A stretch of DNA of 64,000 bases from Chthoniobacterales bacterium (GTDB taxonomy: Bacteria > Verrucomicrobiota > Verrucomicrobiia > Chthoniobacterales > UBA6821). Position 1 is the first letter of the stretch, and each line of letters begins with the position of its first letter. The DNA is taken from assembly GCA_019747735.1 (NCBI GenBank), contig JAIEQL010000030.1, positions 1 through 64,000 on the forward strand, in the 5' to 3' direction. A program made the translations under genes and the position numbers. The notes under the pieces are model-generated. The model did not search any database. It was not told where the DNA came from and saw only the letters and a list, made by a program, of their open reading frames with translations. This document shows, in pieces, positions 12,615-21,456 of this stretch.

Positions 12615-13487
12615 ATGGATTATCGTCTTCGAGTTTTTTGTGAGGTTGCCACTCAGCAGAGCGTCAGTGCAGCTGCTAAGATTCTTCACATTTCTCAACC
12701 AGCCGTCACTCAACACATCAAGCTCCTCGAGGAAGCTTTCCATACTCCCTTTTTTATTCGCTCACGCCATGGCGTAACGTTGACAGAGGCTGGCATTATT
12801 TTGTTGGCGCATGCACGACGTGTTGCAACGCTTGAAGAAGAGCTCACTGCACAACTTCATCAGCCTGGACAGGCATTTCAGGGCCACCTGCGTGTAGGTA
12901 TCAGCAACACCATCATGCAATACTATTTGCCAAAAGTGCTTTTCCTTTTTAAAAAACAACATCCGGCTATCACCATTGAAGTCCTGGGAGGAAATAGCAC
13001 TTCAACTATTGGAGCTCTTTTAGATCAGCGCATTGACATTGGGCTTATCGAGAGCCCTTGTCGCCGACGAGATTTGCGCAGCCAATCTTTTTTTGAAGAT
13101 GAAATTGTTGTCATTGCTTCTCCTAAAAATGCTTTTGCAAAAAAGCATTTTATAACCCTTCGCGAATTAGCGAAAGCTTCTTTCATTTTTCGCGAGCAAG
13201 GATCCGGCATGCGCCAATGTGTCGAAGAACATCTTAAACGAGTAAATATAAAAAAAGTGAAAATTGCTCAGGAGCTTCCCAGTATTGAAGCTATTAAAAA
13301 GAGCGTGGCACTTGATATGGGCTTAAGCTTTGTTTCACGAATGAGTGTTGAAAATGAAGTCTCTCAGGGCAATCTTACTATTCTTAATATTCCCAAGCTG
13401 AAGATGCATCGGTATTTCTCTGCAATTTTATCACTGGGACCAGATCCTATTGGAATACGTCAGATCTTTTTAAGCTATTTAAAATAG
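12615..13487 (+). CDS. LysR-family transcriptional regulator (YeiE-like)
   Basis: 290 residues from ATG at 12615. An upstream in-frame ATG at 12597 exists, but family members usually begin MDYRLRVFC. The N-terminal winged helix-turn-helix is clear (SVSAAAKILHISQPAVTQHI), followed by a linker helix and a periplasmic-binding-protein-like effector domain from about residue 90. It is divergent from the YeiH-type exporter and likely regulates it in response to a small molecule. The effector cannot be read from sequence. Confidence 0.87.
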   Translation: MDYRLRVFCEVATQQSVSAAAKILHISQPAVTQHIKLLEEAFHTPFFIRSRHGVTLTEAGIILLAHARRVATLEEELTAQLHQPGQAFQGHLRVGISNTIMQYYLPKVLFLFKKQHPAITIEVLGGNSTSTIGALLDQRIDIGLIESPCRRRDLRSQSFFEDEIVVIASPKNAFAKKHFITLRELAKASFIFREQGSGMRQCVEEHLKRVNIKKVKIAQELPSIEAIKKSVALDMGLSFVSRMSVENEVSQGNLTILNIPKLKMHRYFSAILSLGPDPIGIRQIFLSYLK

Positions 13488-13496
13488 CGATAAAAG

Positions 13497-15686
13497 TCAG
13501 AGTGCTTCCCAGGAAAAATCTTTTTTCAAGAGATAAGGCTTATTATTAGAAGGATTCATACAGACAAGCTTGATCCACTCATTACCAAAAAGTTTTTTTA
13601 GTATGGGTGTTTGCTGAACAATTCTGTCAATTATTTCTTGAGGCGCATGAACGACAGCAAGAAGTCTTAATAACTCGTGATAAGGTTCTTTATCATTTTT
13701 ATAAACAGATTGAAGCGGTAGACCATTCATTAGATCACTACTGTTTCCCTGCATCACTCCCATTTTTCCTGTGATATTTTTTGTAACTTTACTCCCTGCC
13801 CCATAGGCAACATTGTCGAGAGTGGAGAAGAAATACTGCATATTAATCCAGTAACCGACTATCAGTGGGGCTGTGAGAATTCCTGTTAGTAACGCCCCTT
13901 TTTCATCTTCCTTATAGTTGTATGAATGTAAAAATGTTCTTCCTTCTAGATTTAGATTTTTCGTAAGCCAGCGTGGCCCAATAACCATGGCGGCATTTCT
14001 CGCTAATCCCCACTCAGGCCTGACTTGCGCCCAATCCCGAGAGCGTAAGATTGCGTGAATAGGAGCTTTTTCCAGAGAATATTTTCTGCCTAGCTGCTCA
14101 CAACGCCATTGAGCATTTTTTGCACGAGCCAATTGAAGGTCTCTTTTTAATGTAGGAAGGTGATGAGAAAAAATCTCGGGTAGATGATGCTCATAAATGA
14201 CAACTTCATCTGTTGTTGTGTTGTGTTGAGCTCCTAAAAAATAGGTCGTTTCAGGAATAGTAATATTTTGACTTAACAACTCCTTCCTCACACTAGGTTC
14301 GTTAAGAATAGCTGCTAATGCACGAGCATTAGGAGCTCCTGGTCTGCCGCCACAGGCACCACATTCAAGTGCAGATGCGTAAGTATTATTTTGTGTCTCG
14401 CTACCATGACCACAAAAAATCACCAGTGGAGCAAAATGTTGAGTGAGGCCTATCATTCTGAGTGCACCGGCAGCATAGTTACACTTATCCTCGAAAGAAA
14501 TCGAATCGATGATCGTTGCAATAGGACTTGATACCTCAAAAAGCCCTGTAGAATGCTTTTTAAGATAATGCGCAACGTCTGGAAAAAATGTCTTTAAGAA
14601 CATCCAAAAACCAGTAAGAGAACCGAGTGTTTCGACTAGAGCAAATGGAGAAGTAAAACTGTACTTTACGGATTGATAGAGTTTTTTAAATAACGACAAC
14701 TTCTGGTATCCTTCTTTCCAAGCTTGATGCTGAGAGGTAGGAAACTCTGTAATGCGATGTTTTGCCTTTAGGAGAACAGGACAAGACGAATAATGCTCGC
14801 CATTGAGACTATTTTCGATACTCAGAGGAATTCCAAAAAATCCAGCAAATCCAAAGGTTTCATAATTTCCTTGTAACTCTAGAGCTCTTCGAAAAGGTTC
14901 TGAGCGAACATCAATACAAAATACCAGCTGTGCTTCAGGGGAAAGTTTCTCCTGCTCTTTTTGCATGGAGAGTTTTTTCACTAAGTTATCACGATAATTT
15001 TTTTCATTAGTTTTTACTCTCTGAAGAGTCTGCTCTGCCTCCTTAGAACACGATTCGTGCTGTCCCCACAAAAAGAGCTCTTTTGCTTCAGGCCATAGCA
15101 AGCAAGTAAGTAACAAACGAAAAGCTAAGTACTCATCCTTAGGAATATCTATTTCACGAGGAACATGCTGATCATTTTTCCAGTAGTTAAGGTAGTTAAT
15201 GTAGGAAGCCCATCCTGGAAGCGTTGTTAACATGAGTGTCAAAAATTCCTCATGTGCTTCAGAGGATATTTTTAGAAAAGCAAGTGACTTTTCGATGATT
15301 TCTTCAGGTGCTGTTGGAAGCGTGCTAAAGAAAGAGTTTTGTGTGGTTGGTATTACTTTTTTATCAAAGGGGAGGAGCTGGCAGATGGCTTTTAAAAATC
15401 CATGATCTCTTAACGGCATTTTAATAGTAGCCTGACCTTGATCTAAAAAGAGTTGAAGCCATTTGATTGTTACTTGATTAACAATCCCCATTTTTTCAGG
15501 GATATTTTTCTTTTGAAAATAGTGGTGTCCTTGTTGAAGAGCCGTATCAAAAGGGAGGGCATCAAAACCAAGTAGAGGATTTACTGCTATTAAATTTCTT
15601 AACGGCCAAAAAGGTGGAACCTTGGACCAGATGTGATCTGTAGAAAAATGATGAGAAGAATTCATGTGATTAGTATGGTTAGTCAT
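13497..15686 (-). CDS. dabA: Inorganic carbon uptake subunit DabA (DUF2309)
   Basis: A 729-residue peripheral subunit of the DAB (DABs accumulate bicarbonate) system, which captures CO2 as bicarbonate in an energy-coupled way. The beta-carbonic-anhydrase-like zinc site is complete: Cys257 and Asp259 in VFCIDVRSEPFRR, His427 in IFCGHGSE and Cys442 in LECGACGGRPG. The C-x-D spacing and the 15-residue His-to-Cys spacing match the characterised Halothiobacillus protein as I recall it. Its ATG overlaps the dabB stop by one base (TAATG), showing tight translational coupling. The length is somewhat shorter than the ~800-residue forms. Confidence 0.93.
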   Translation of the reverse strand: MTNHTNHMNSSHHFSTDHIWSKVPPFWPLRNLIAVNPLLGFDALPFDTALQQGHHYFQKKNIPEKMGIVNQVTIKWLQLFLDQGQATIKMPLRDHGFLKAICQLLPFDKKVIPTTQNSFFSTLPTAPEEIIEKSLAFLKISSEAHEEFLTLMLTTLPGWASYINYLNYWKNDQHVPREIDIPKDEYLAFRLLLTCLLWPEAKELFLWGQHESCSKEAEQTLQRVKTNEKNYRDNLVKKLSMQKEQEKLSPEAQLVFCIDVRSEPFRRALELQGNYETFGFAGFFGIPLSIENSLNGEHYSSCPVLLKAKHRITEFPTSQHQAWKEGYQKLSLFKKLYQSVKYSFTSPFALVETLGSLTGFWMFLKTFFPDVAHYLKKHSTGLFEVSSPIATIIDSISFEDKCNYAAGALRMIGLTQHFAPLVIFCGHGSETQNNTYASALECGACGGRPGAPNARALAAILNEPSVRKELLSQNITIPETTYFLGAQHNTTTDEVVIYEHHLPEIFSHHLPTLKRDLQLARAKNAQWRCEQLGRKYSLEKAPIHAILRSRDWAQVRPEWGLARNAAMVIGPRWLTKNLNLEGRTFLHSYNYKEDEKGALLTGILTAPLIVGYWINMQYFFSTLDNVAYGAGSKVTKNITGKMGVMQGNSSDLMNGLPLQSVYKNDKEPYHELLRLLAVVHAPQEIIDRIVQQTPILKKLFGNEWIKLVCMNPSNNKPYLLKKDFSWEAL

Positions 15687-17014
15687 TATTTGTACTGATA
15701 GTCATTCCGAAAGTTAGTGATAGTCTCCGCTGCTGGCTGACTGGCATTGATATTTGCTACATAACTTCTTAACCAAAATGTTGATGGCTCTTCATGCTGA
15801 GTTGCACTCTTTCTTAGAATCCAAAGCCAACTCACTATAAGGACAAATAAACCAACAAGATAAAATGGGTTCATCGGTTGGGGTTGAAAAAGAGAGAGCG
15901 GCGCAAGGAATTTCTCCGCTACAAGAATATTGAGTCCATAGCATCCTCCTAACAGTGTGGAAACAGCGATTGCTTTGGGAAAATTTTTTAAACAATTTTG
16001 AAGCAATACCATGGAAAGCTGTGTGCCTGCTATAAAAGCGACACAGACAAGGATCAGTGTTGAATCAAAAGAAAAAGGGGTATGACTAGCAAATACAAAG
16101 CTAGCAGCCCCGGCTGCTCCTCCAAAAAGTGAGAACAAGAAACCAGTCCAAGTTTTTGAAACAGGGAAGGGATACTTTTTTTCCTGAGCCGCAGAAGGAG
16201 AAGAAAGAAAGAGATATGCTTTAAATAGTCCATGCCAGCAGAGGTGCGTTATTGCTGCTGCAAAAAGCCCCAATCCACATTGGGCCATCATAAAACCCAT
16301 TTGTCCCATTGTAGAACAGGCCAACATCTTTTTGACATCAGGCTGCATGAGTTTCCAAAGTGTCCCTAAAAAAGCGGTTAAGATCCCTAAAGTAAAAACT
16401 AGATTTAAAAGAGATGGGCGTTCTAAGAAAAGTGGAGCAAATCGAGCCAGCAAGAATCCTCCACCATTGACTAACCCTGCATGCATAAGTGCAGAAACAG
16501 GAGTAGGAGAATTGAGCGAACTCAACAACCATCGATGAAAAGGCCATATCGCTGATTGCGTCATTGCTGCTGCAATAAGGAACATAGCAGAAAAATATAT
16601 TCTTAAATCTGAGGAAGAAATTTTCAAAATTGATTGAATTGAAGTTTCTCCTGAGACTTGGTAGAGACAAAAAAAGGCACACCCTAAGAAAATAAGTCCT
16701 AGGAAAAAGTTCCTCCCTGCCATTGATCCCGAACGATAGGCCTGCTTCCAATGCGATTTATGAATCATCAGCTTTACTAGGAGAAAATTGCTAACTCCCC
16801 AGGCTACAAAAAAAACAAGTAAATGATTTGCACTAACAAGCATTGCTAAAACACACACCAGCGAAAGGAGCTTCAGTGTAAAAGAGCCGTGCTTGGCATC
16901 ACCATCCATATATCTTCTTGCAAAAATCAAAATTAAAATCCCGATAAAGGCGACCAAGGAGATCATAATGCCCGCAAGCCGATCTATATAAAATAAATTT
17001 AATATTAATGACAT
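15686..17014 (-). CDS. dabB: Inorganic carbon uptake membrane subunit DabB (NuoL-like)
   Basis: A 442-residue polytopic membrane protein of the NADH-quinone oxidoreductase chain 5 / Mrp antiporter superfamily. The conserved segment PFHRWLLSSLNSPTPVSALM (residues 158-177) and HAGLVNGGGFLLARFAP (178-194) carry the family's core Lys/His-type proton-path residues. There are about 12-13 hydrophobic helices. In the DAB system it pairs with DabA and is thought to let cations through to drive CO2 hydration. Its being the only NuoL-like gene here, directly followed by dabA, rules out complex I. Divergent from a LysR regulator. Confidence 0.92.
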   Translation of the reverse strand: MSLILNLFYIDRLAGIMISLVAFIGILILIFARRYMDGDAKHGSFTLKLLSLVCVLAMLVSANHLLVFFVAWGVSNFLLVKLMIHKSHWKQAYRSGSMAGRNFFLGLIFLGCAFFCLYQVSGETSIQSILKISSSDLRIYFSAMFLIAAAMTQSAIWPFHRWLLSSLNSPTPVSALMHAGLVNGGGFLLARFAPLFLERPSLLNLVFTLGILTAFLGTLWKLMQPDVKKMLACSTMGQMGFMMAQCGLGLFAAAITHLCWHGLFKAYLFLSSPSAAQEKKYPFPVSKTWTGFLFSLFGGAAGAASFVFASHTPFSFDSTLILVCVAFIAGTQLSMVLLQNCLKNFPKAIAVSTLLGGCYGLNILVAEKFLAPLSLFQPQPMNPFYLVGLFVLIVSWLWILRKSATQHEEPSTFWLRSYVANINASQPAAETITNFRNDYQYK

Positions 17015-17058
17015 AATGTATAATTTTTTTTAATTTAAAAAGGAGCATACCAGGAAAT

Positions 17059-17090
17059 TTGATTAAGTAAAATTAATAATATTTAATCAA
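17059..17090. promoter_or_regulatory. Candidate operator for the dab LysR regulator
   Basis: An 8-bp dyad, TTGATTAA (17059-17066) and TTAATCAA (17083-17090), spaced by 16 bp, lies in the 100-bp gap between dabB and its divergent regulator, 24 bp before the regulator start. The size and position are typical of a LysR activation/autoregulation site. Confidence 0.45.
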
Positions 17091-17114
17091 TTTATTAAAA
17101 ATTTTAATAAAAAT

Positions 17115-17960
17115 ATGAATTTTGACCCACTAAATTTAGAATGTTTTCTTGCTGTTGTAGAAACTGGAAGTGTCACCAAAGCTGCTCAACGCGTCTTTAG
17201 GACTCAATCAGCAGTAAGTCAACAGATAGGAAAATTAGAAAAAGCTCTTGGAAAACCTTTATTCCATCGTGGAAAAAAATTTTCTCTCACCACAGAAGGA
17301 GAAATTTTTTATTCTTATGCTCAAAAAATCTTAAACCTTCATCAAGAATGTGTATCTCGCTTCAAAGAGCCAGAACTCAAAGGCAAAATCCGATTTGGTA
17401 TCCCAGAAGATTTTGCCACCATATTATTAGCTGAAGTTCTTGCAGAATTTGCTCATAGCCATCCTCATGTTTTACTCAATGTAGAATGTGACCTAACCCT
17501 CCACTTGTTGGATCGTTTTAAAAAAAATGAATTTGATATGGTTCTACTAAAAATGAGCAGACCAGAAGATTTTCCCAATAGTGTAGATATTTGGTCTGAA
17601 AAGTTAGAGTGGGTAGGAAATCCCCACATCCAAGTTATGCTTGAAGAAAAGAAAATTCTTCCCTTGGTGCTTTCTCCTCAACCATGTGTTTATTACTCAA
17701 GAGCGATCACCACCCTAGAAGCTGCTCAAATAAAATGGCAAATTGTTTTTAGTAGTAGCAGCTATGCTTCAAAACTGGCAGCAGTAAAAGCTGGTTTAGG
17801 AATTACAGTCCTTCCAAAGAGAATGATCCCCAATTATCTCACCGTATTAAATCTTTCTTCCCTTCCCTCTCTTGATGATACGCATATCTCTCTCTTGAAA
17901 CGTGAAAAAGACAACCCTCTTCTCTCTTGTTTAGAAAGTTTTATTTTAAAAAAACTATGA
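17115..17960 (+). CDS. LysR-family regulator next to dabBA
   Basis: 281 residues. The N-terminal helix-turn-helix is clear: LNLECFLAVVETGSVTKAAQ followed by RVFRTQSAVSQQIGKLEKAL. The effector-binding domain begins near residue 90 (KGKIRFGIPEDFA). It is divergent from dabBA with a shared 100-bp promoter region. Regulators in this position usually control CO2-responsive uptake genes (compare CbbR/CcmR types), so it probably senses a carbon-metabolism signal. That is inference from position. Its 3' end overlaps the convergent DedA gene by 6 bp. Confidence 0.87.
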   Translation: MNFDPLNLECFLAVVETGSVTKAAQRVFRTQSAVSQQIGKLEKALGKPLFHRGKKFSLTTEGEIFYSYAQKILNLHQECVSRFKEPELKGKIRFGIPEDFATILLAEVLAEFAHSHPHVLLNVECDLTLHLLDRFKKNEFDMVLLKMSRPEDFPNSVDIWSEKLEWVGNPHIQVMLEEKKILPLVLSPQPCVYYSRAITTLEAAQIKWQIVFSSSSYASKLAAVKAGLGITVLPKRMIPNYLTVLNLSSLPSLDDTHISLLKREKDNPLLSCLESFILKKL

Positions 17961-18635
17961 GGAGTTTTTACTCAAGCCACCTCTTTCGTTGACTTTTCCC
18001 CAAAAATGCATGATCGCTTCATAGAGAAGAGGCAACATTGAAACTAAAATGATGGCTATGACGACCGTTTCAAAATGCTGCTGCACCCAGGCAATACGGC
18101 CAAAGAGCAATCCCGCTGTCATCATGGAGAAAACCCACAAAACACTTCCGATGATATTGTAAGTAGAAAATTTTTTCAGATCCATCTTAGCCATGCCTGC
18201 TACAAAAGGAACAAGTGTTCTAAAAATCGGTAAGAAACGAGCTAGTACAATCGCTTTTGGACCATACTTCTCAAAAAAAAGATGAGCTTGATCCAGATAT
18301 TTTTTCTTCAAGATCAAAGCCTTTTCTTTAAAGATACGGCTACCTATACATTCTCCTAATTTAAAATTCACGCTATTACCCATAACAGCGGCAACAATAA
18401 GAAGGCCGAGTGCATAGGGATAGCGAATACCTCCCTCTGGCTTAGCAGCAGCAAAAGCCCCTACGGCAAAAAGAAGCGCATCCCCAGGCAGGAAAGGAGT
18501 CACCACCAATCCTGTTTCACAAAAAATAATTGCAAAGAGAATACCGTAAATCCAGATACCATAAAGCTCAACAAGGCGAACAAGGCTTTGATCAAGATGG
18601 AGAAAGTTTGTTTGAAACCAATGTAAAAAAGTCAT
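17955..18635 (-). CDS. DedA family membrane protein
   Basis: 226 residues with about five hydrophobic helices. Family marks are FCETGLVVTPFLPGDALLFA near residue 40 and VLARFLPIFRTLVPFVAGMA near 130, which carry the conserved acidic and Arg residues of DedA proteins. These are inner-membrane proteins linked to lipid (undecaprenyl phosphate) recycling and membrane energetics in other bacteria. Stand-alone gene, tail to tail with the LysR gene. Confidence 0.88.
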   Translation of the reverse strand: MTFLHWFQTNFLHLDQSLVRLVELYGIWIYGILFAIIFCETGLVVTPFLPGDALLFAVGAFAAAKPEGGIRYPYALGLLIVAAVMGNSVNFKLGECIGSRIFKEKALILKKKYLDQAHLFFEKYGPKAIVLARFLPIFRTLVPFVAGMAKMDLKKFSTYNIIGSVLWVFSMMTAGLLFGRIAWVQQHFETVVIAIILVSMLPLLYEAIMHFWGKVNERGGLSKNSS

Positions 18636-18686
18636 CTCCTCTATGAATCAATATTTAGCAATAACAGCAATCCTGTTTTTAAAAAA

Positions 18687-19577
18687 ATGACAACAACTCC
18701 TTCTGTTTCCATAAAAAAAAGCACTATAACTCATCTCTGGAGCCGCCTTACAACAACCCGCTGGGAGGATGCTTGGAGAGAGCGTTTGCAATTTGCCGGA
18801 CCAGAATTTTTAGTCCTCAAAGCATTCCCAGCATCACGCACGCTCCGATTGGATGTTTACACCAATAAGGCAACGGCTCAAAAATTGCTCAAAAATTTTG
18901 GTGGCTCTGTGCGTCCCTTTAATGCTGCCACATGGACTCCGCCAGCCTCTAAAAACAAGCACCCTCGACATATCGGCACAACACTACTCCTCTACAATGA
19001 TGAAAAAAGTTTTTTACAAGATTGCCAAAAAACTTCTTCTAAAAAACGCCTCTACATTCCAGCTGGCATGGCTTTTGGCACAGGCGATCATGCCACCACT
19101 AGCAACTGTCTGCGTTTGTTAGAAAATATTCAAAAATTACTTCCACCGAAAAAATGGTCTTTATTGGATCTGGGAACTGGCTCAGGAATTTTAGCTCTGG
19201 CAGGAGCATCGCTTGGCGCAAAAAAAATTCTAGGAATCGATTTTGATCAACAATGTGTTTCCATCGCTCAAGAAAATGCACTCAGGAATAACCTTTCCCA
19301 TATTCGCTTTCGTCACGCTAATCTCTTGCACTGGACCCCGCCTGGCACCTGGGATGTAGTGACTGCTAACATTTATTCTTCGGTACTCAGCACAGCAGCA
19401 GCTAAAATTGTGAACTCTATCAATACCCCAGGACATTTGATTCTTTCAGGCATTCTTGTGGTGGAGAGAACTGTCATCCTTGATATTTTTATGACATTAG
19501 GCATGAAAGAAATCACTTACTTCCAACGAGGAAAATGGTGTGCTCTTTTATTACAAAAAATAAACAAGGATGAGTAA
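18687..19577 (+). CDS. prmA: Ribosomal protein L11 methyltransferase
   Basis: 296 residues. PrmA adds methyl groups from SAM to ribosomal protein L11. The PrmA signature IPAGMAFGTGDHATT is at residues 124-138. The SAM-binding motif LDLGTGSGILALAGASLGA is at 160-178, followed by GIDFDQQCV and the catalytic-type TANIYSSVL at about 226-234. The N-terminal substrate-recognition domain (residues 1-100) is divergent, as is common. No strong ribosome binding site precedes the ATG. Confidence 0.85.
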   Translation: MTTTPSVSIKKSTITHLWSRLTTTRWEDAWRERLQFAGPEFLVLKAFPASRTLRLDVYTNKATAQKLLKNFGGSVRPFNAATWTPPASKNKHPRHIGTTLLLYNDEKSFLQDCQKTSSKKRLYIPAGMAFGTGDHATTSNCLRLLENIQKLLPPKKWSLLDLGTGSGILALAGASLGAKKILGIDFDQQCVSIAQENALRNNLSHIRFRHANLLHWTPPGTWDVVTANIYSSVLSTAAAKIVNSINTPGHLILSGILVVERTVILDIFMTLGMKEITYFQRGKWCALLLQKINKDE

Positions 19578-19654
19578 TCTTTCCCTTCCTGCTGCCTTTT
19601 TTGAAAAGAGCTCAGGCCCTGCTACTACAGCGCCACTTTTTCCTGCACAAAATC

Positions 19655-20827
19655 CTATTGCCGCTCCTTAAGAAAATCTCCAATCCGCTCAAAGGCTATC
19701 TTAAGTTTTTCCATATTAGTCGCGAAGGTACAACGGACAAAACCTTCCCCACTCGCTCCAAAGGCGGTTCCAGGGACTACGGCCACTTTTTTTTCACGGA
19801 GTAATTGGAGTGCAAACTCTTTGCTGCTCAATCCTGTTTTGGCAATGCTGGGGAAAATATAAAAAGTCCCTTGAGGGTTGAGGCATTCCAAACCGTACTC
19901 ACGACAGGCGGCAACGACAAAATTGCGGCGACGTTGGTATTCTTCGCGCATCTTGATCACGCTGGGAGCTCCATTTTGCAAGGCTTCTACGGCGGCCTCT
20001 TGCCCCATAACAGGAGCGCACATAATGGAATATTGATGCACTTTCATCATCGCCTCAATGATCTCAGCTGGACCACAAGCAAAACCGATACGCCATCCCG
20101 TCATTGCAAAAGCTTTGGAAACCCCATGCAGTAAAATCGTTCGCTCTTTCATCCCTGGCAGCGCAACGAGCGAATGGTGCTTGGCTCCATCAAACATAAG
20201 CTCGCTATAGATTTCATCCGAAATTACCAAGAGATCATGCCGCTGACAAAACTCTGCAATCTCGACCAGCTCTTGTTGCGAAAGCACTGCGCCTGTCGGA
20301 TTGGTGGGGAAATTTAACATGAGAACCTTCGTGCGCGGCGTCACTTTTTTTTCTAACTCAGCAATATTGATCCTAAATTTTTCCTCGAATTTTGTCGGGA
20401 CCGCAACGGCACATCCTCTTGCCAGCGCAATGGTGGGAGCATAAGAAACATAACAAGGTTCGTGATAGAGAACCTCATCTCCTGGATTAATCAAGGCTCG
20501 CAGAGCAAGGTCAATACCTTCGGAGACGCCAACAGTAACAAGAATTTCATTTTCAGGAGAGTAAGTAGCTCCAAAATTTTTCCCGATATAATTGGCAATC
20601 TCTTTGCGCAATCGTGGCGTTCCGAGATTGGAAGTATAGGAAGTTTTTCCTTGCTCCAAGGAGTAAATCGCAGCTTCTCGAATATGCCAAGGTGTTACAA
20701 AATCGGGCTCTCCAATACCAAGGGAAATCACATCCCCCATCGATTGAACAATCTCAAAAAAATCACGAATTCCAGAACGTGGAATGGCGGCGACGGTGGT
20801 AGCAATCTTGTGATTAGTGCCTGTCAT
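19655..20827 (-). CDS. PLP-dependent class I/II aminotransferase
   Basis: 390 residues, fold type I aminotransferase. Visible: ISLGIGEPDFVTP near residue 35, the NFPTNPTGAVLS substrate/cofactor loop near 173, SDEIYSEL at 204-211, and the PLP-binding Lys239 in LHGVSKAFAMTGWRIGF. The set of motifs fits the aspartate/aromatic or alanine transaminase subgroup (I-gamma type). The actual amino acid cannot be read from sequence. It is preceded by an Lrp/AsnC regulator on the same strand, a frequent pairing in amino-acid metabolism. Confidence 0.9.
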   Translation of the reverse strand: MTGTNHKIATTVAAIPRSGIRDFFEIVQSMGDVISLGIGEPDFVTPWHIREAAIYSLEQGKTSYTSNLGTPRLRKEIANYIGKNFGATYSPENEILVTVGVSEGIDLALRALINPGDEVLYHEPCYVSYAPTIALARGCAVAVPTKFEEKFRINIAELEKKVTPRTKVLMLNFPTNPTGAVLSQQELVEIAEFCQRHDLLVISDEIYSELMFDGAKHHSLVALPGMKERTILLHGVSKAFAMTGWRIGFACGPAEIIEAMMKVHQYSIMCAPVMGQEAAVEALQNGAPSVIKMREEYQRRRNFVVAACREYGLECLNPQGTFYIFPSIAKTGLSSKEFALQLLREKKVAVVPGTAFGASGEGFVRCTFATNMEKLKIAFERIGDFLKERQ

Positions 20828-20891
20828 TAATCATTGGAGTTGTGTTTATCGGAGGAAAGTAAAACGTTAAACGACGAAAGTTTGAGTTGCC

Positions 20892-20948
20892 AGTTTGAGT
20901 TTGAGCTTTTAATAGGCGCGAAGCGCGAAGATGACTCAAACTCAAACT
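20892..20948. terminator. Large inverted repeat between Lrp and aminotransferase genes
   Basis: AGTTTGAGTTTGAG (20892-20905) pairs perfectly with CTCAAACTCAAACT (20935-20948), with a GC-rich self-complementary centre (GGCGCGAAGCGCG). A T run follows on the plus strand only, although both neighbouring genes are on the minus strand. It may be a terminator or attenuator of the Lrp gene or an extragenic palindrome. Confidence 0.5.
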
Positions 20949-20957
20949 TTTTGTTTC

Positions 20958-21437
20958 CTACGGCGTAACCGAAAGCTGCTCTGGAGGCTCTTTTAAAGGA
21001 TAAATAAGACCTTCTTCTTTATAGGTCTTCAAACGAAATCGAGTCTCACATGCTTGAATTCCCTCGAGATTGCTCAGTTTGTTAGCAACAAAAGCTGCAA
21101 CATCACGAAGTGAACGGCCGTTGATCACAACAAGTAAATCATACCCTCCACTCATAAGGTAAACACTCTGAACTTCCTCAAATTGTGCAATCCGATTAGC
21201 AAGACGATCAAATCCTCCATTTCGTTCTGGAGTAATTTTCACTTCGATAGCAGCCCTCACAGCATTGGGCTCTAACAAGTCACGATCGAGCACAGCGTGG
21301 TAACCAAGAATAGCGCCACTATTTTCAAAATGATGCATTTTTTCAGCAACCTCTTCTTCCGAAAGACTGAGTTGTCGCGCTAAATCAGGAAGAGAAGTTC
21401 GCGCCTCTTTTTGTAAGATCGTGAGGAGTGGGTCCAT
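20958..21437 (-). CDS. Lrp/AsnC-family transcriptional regulator
   Basis: About 159 residues from ATG at 21437 (a longer reading to 21491 would run back into the preceding gene). The N-terminus LLTILQKEARTSLPDLARQL is the Lrp helix-turn-helix, followed by LGYHAVLDRDLL and the C-terminal RAM effector domain with SVYLMSGGYDLLVVINGRSL. It probably regulates the adjacent aminotransferase in response to an amino acid. It also follows the polysaccharide-locus membrane protein closely (19 bp). Confidence 0.85.
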   Translation of the reverse strand: MDPLLTILQKEARTSLPDLARQLSLSEEEVAEKMHHFENSGAILGYHAVLDRDLLEPNAVRAAIEVKITPERNGGFDRLANRIAQFEEVQSVYLMSGGYDLLVVINGRSLRDVAAFVANKLSNLEGIQACETRFRLKTYKEEGLIYPLKEPPEQLSVTP

Positions 21438-21456
21438 AGAAGTTGAAGCAACAGAG

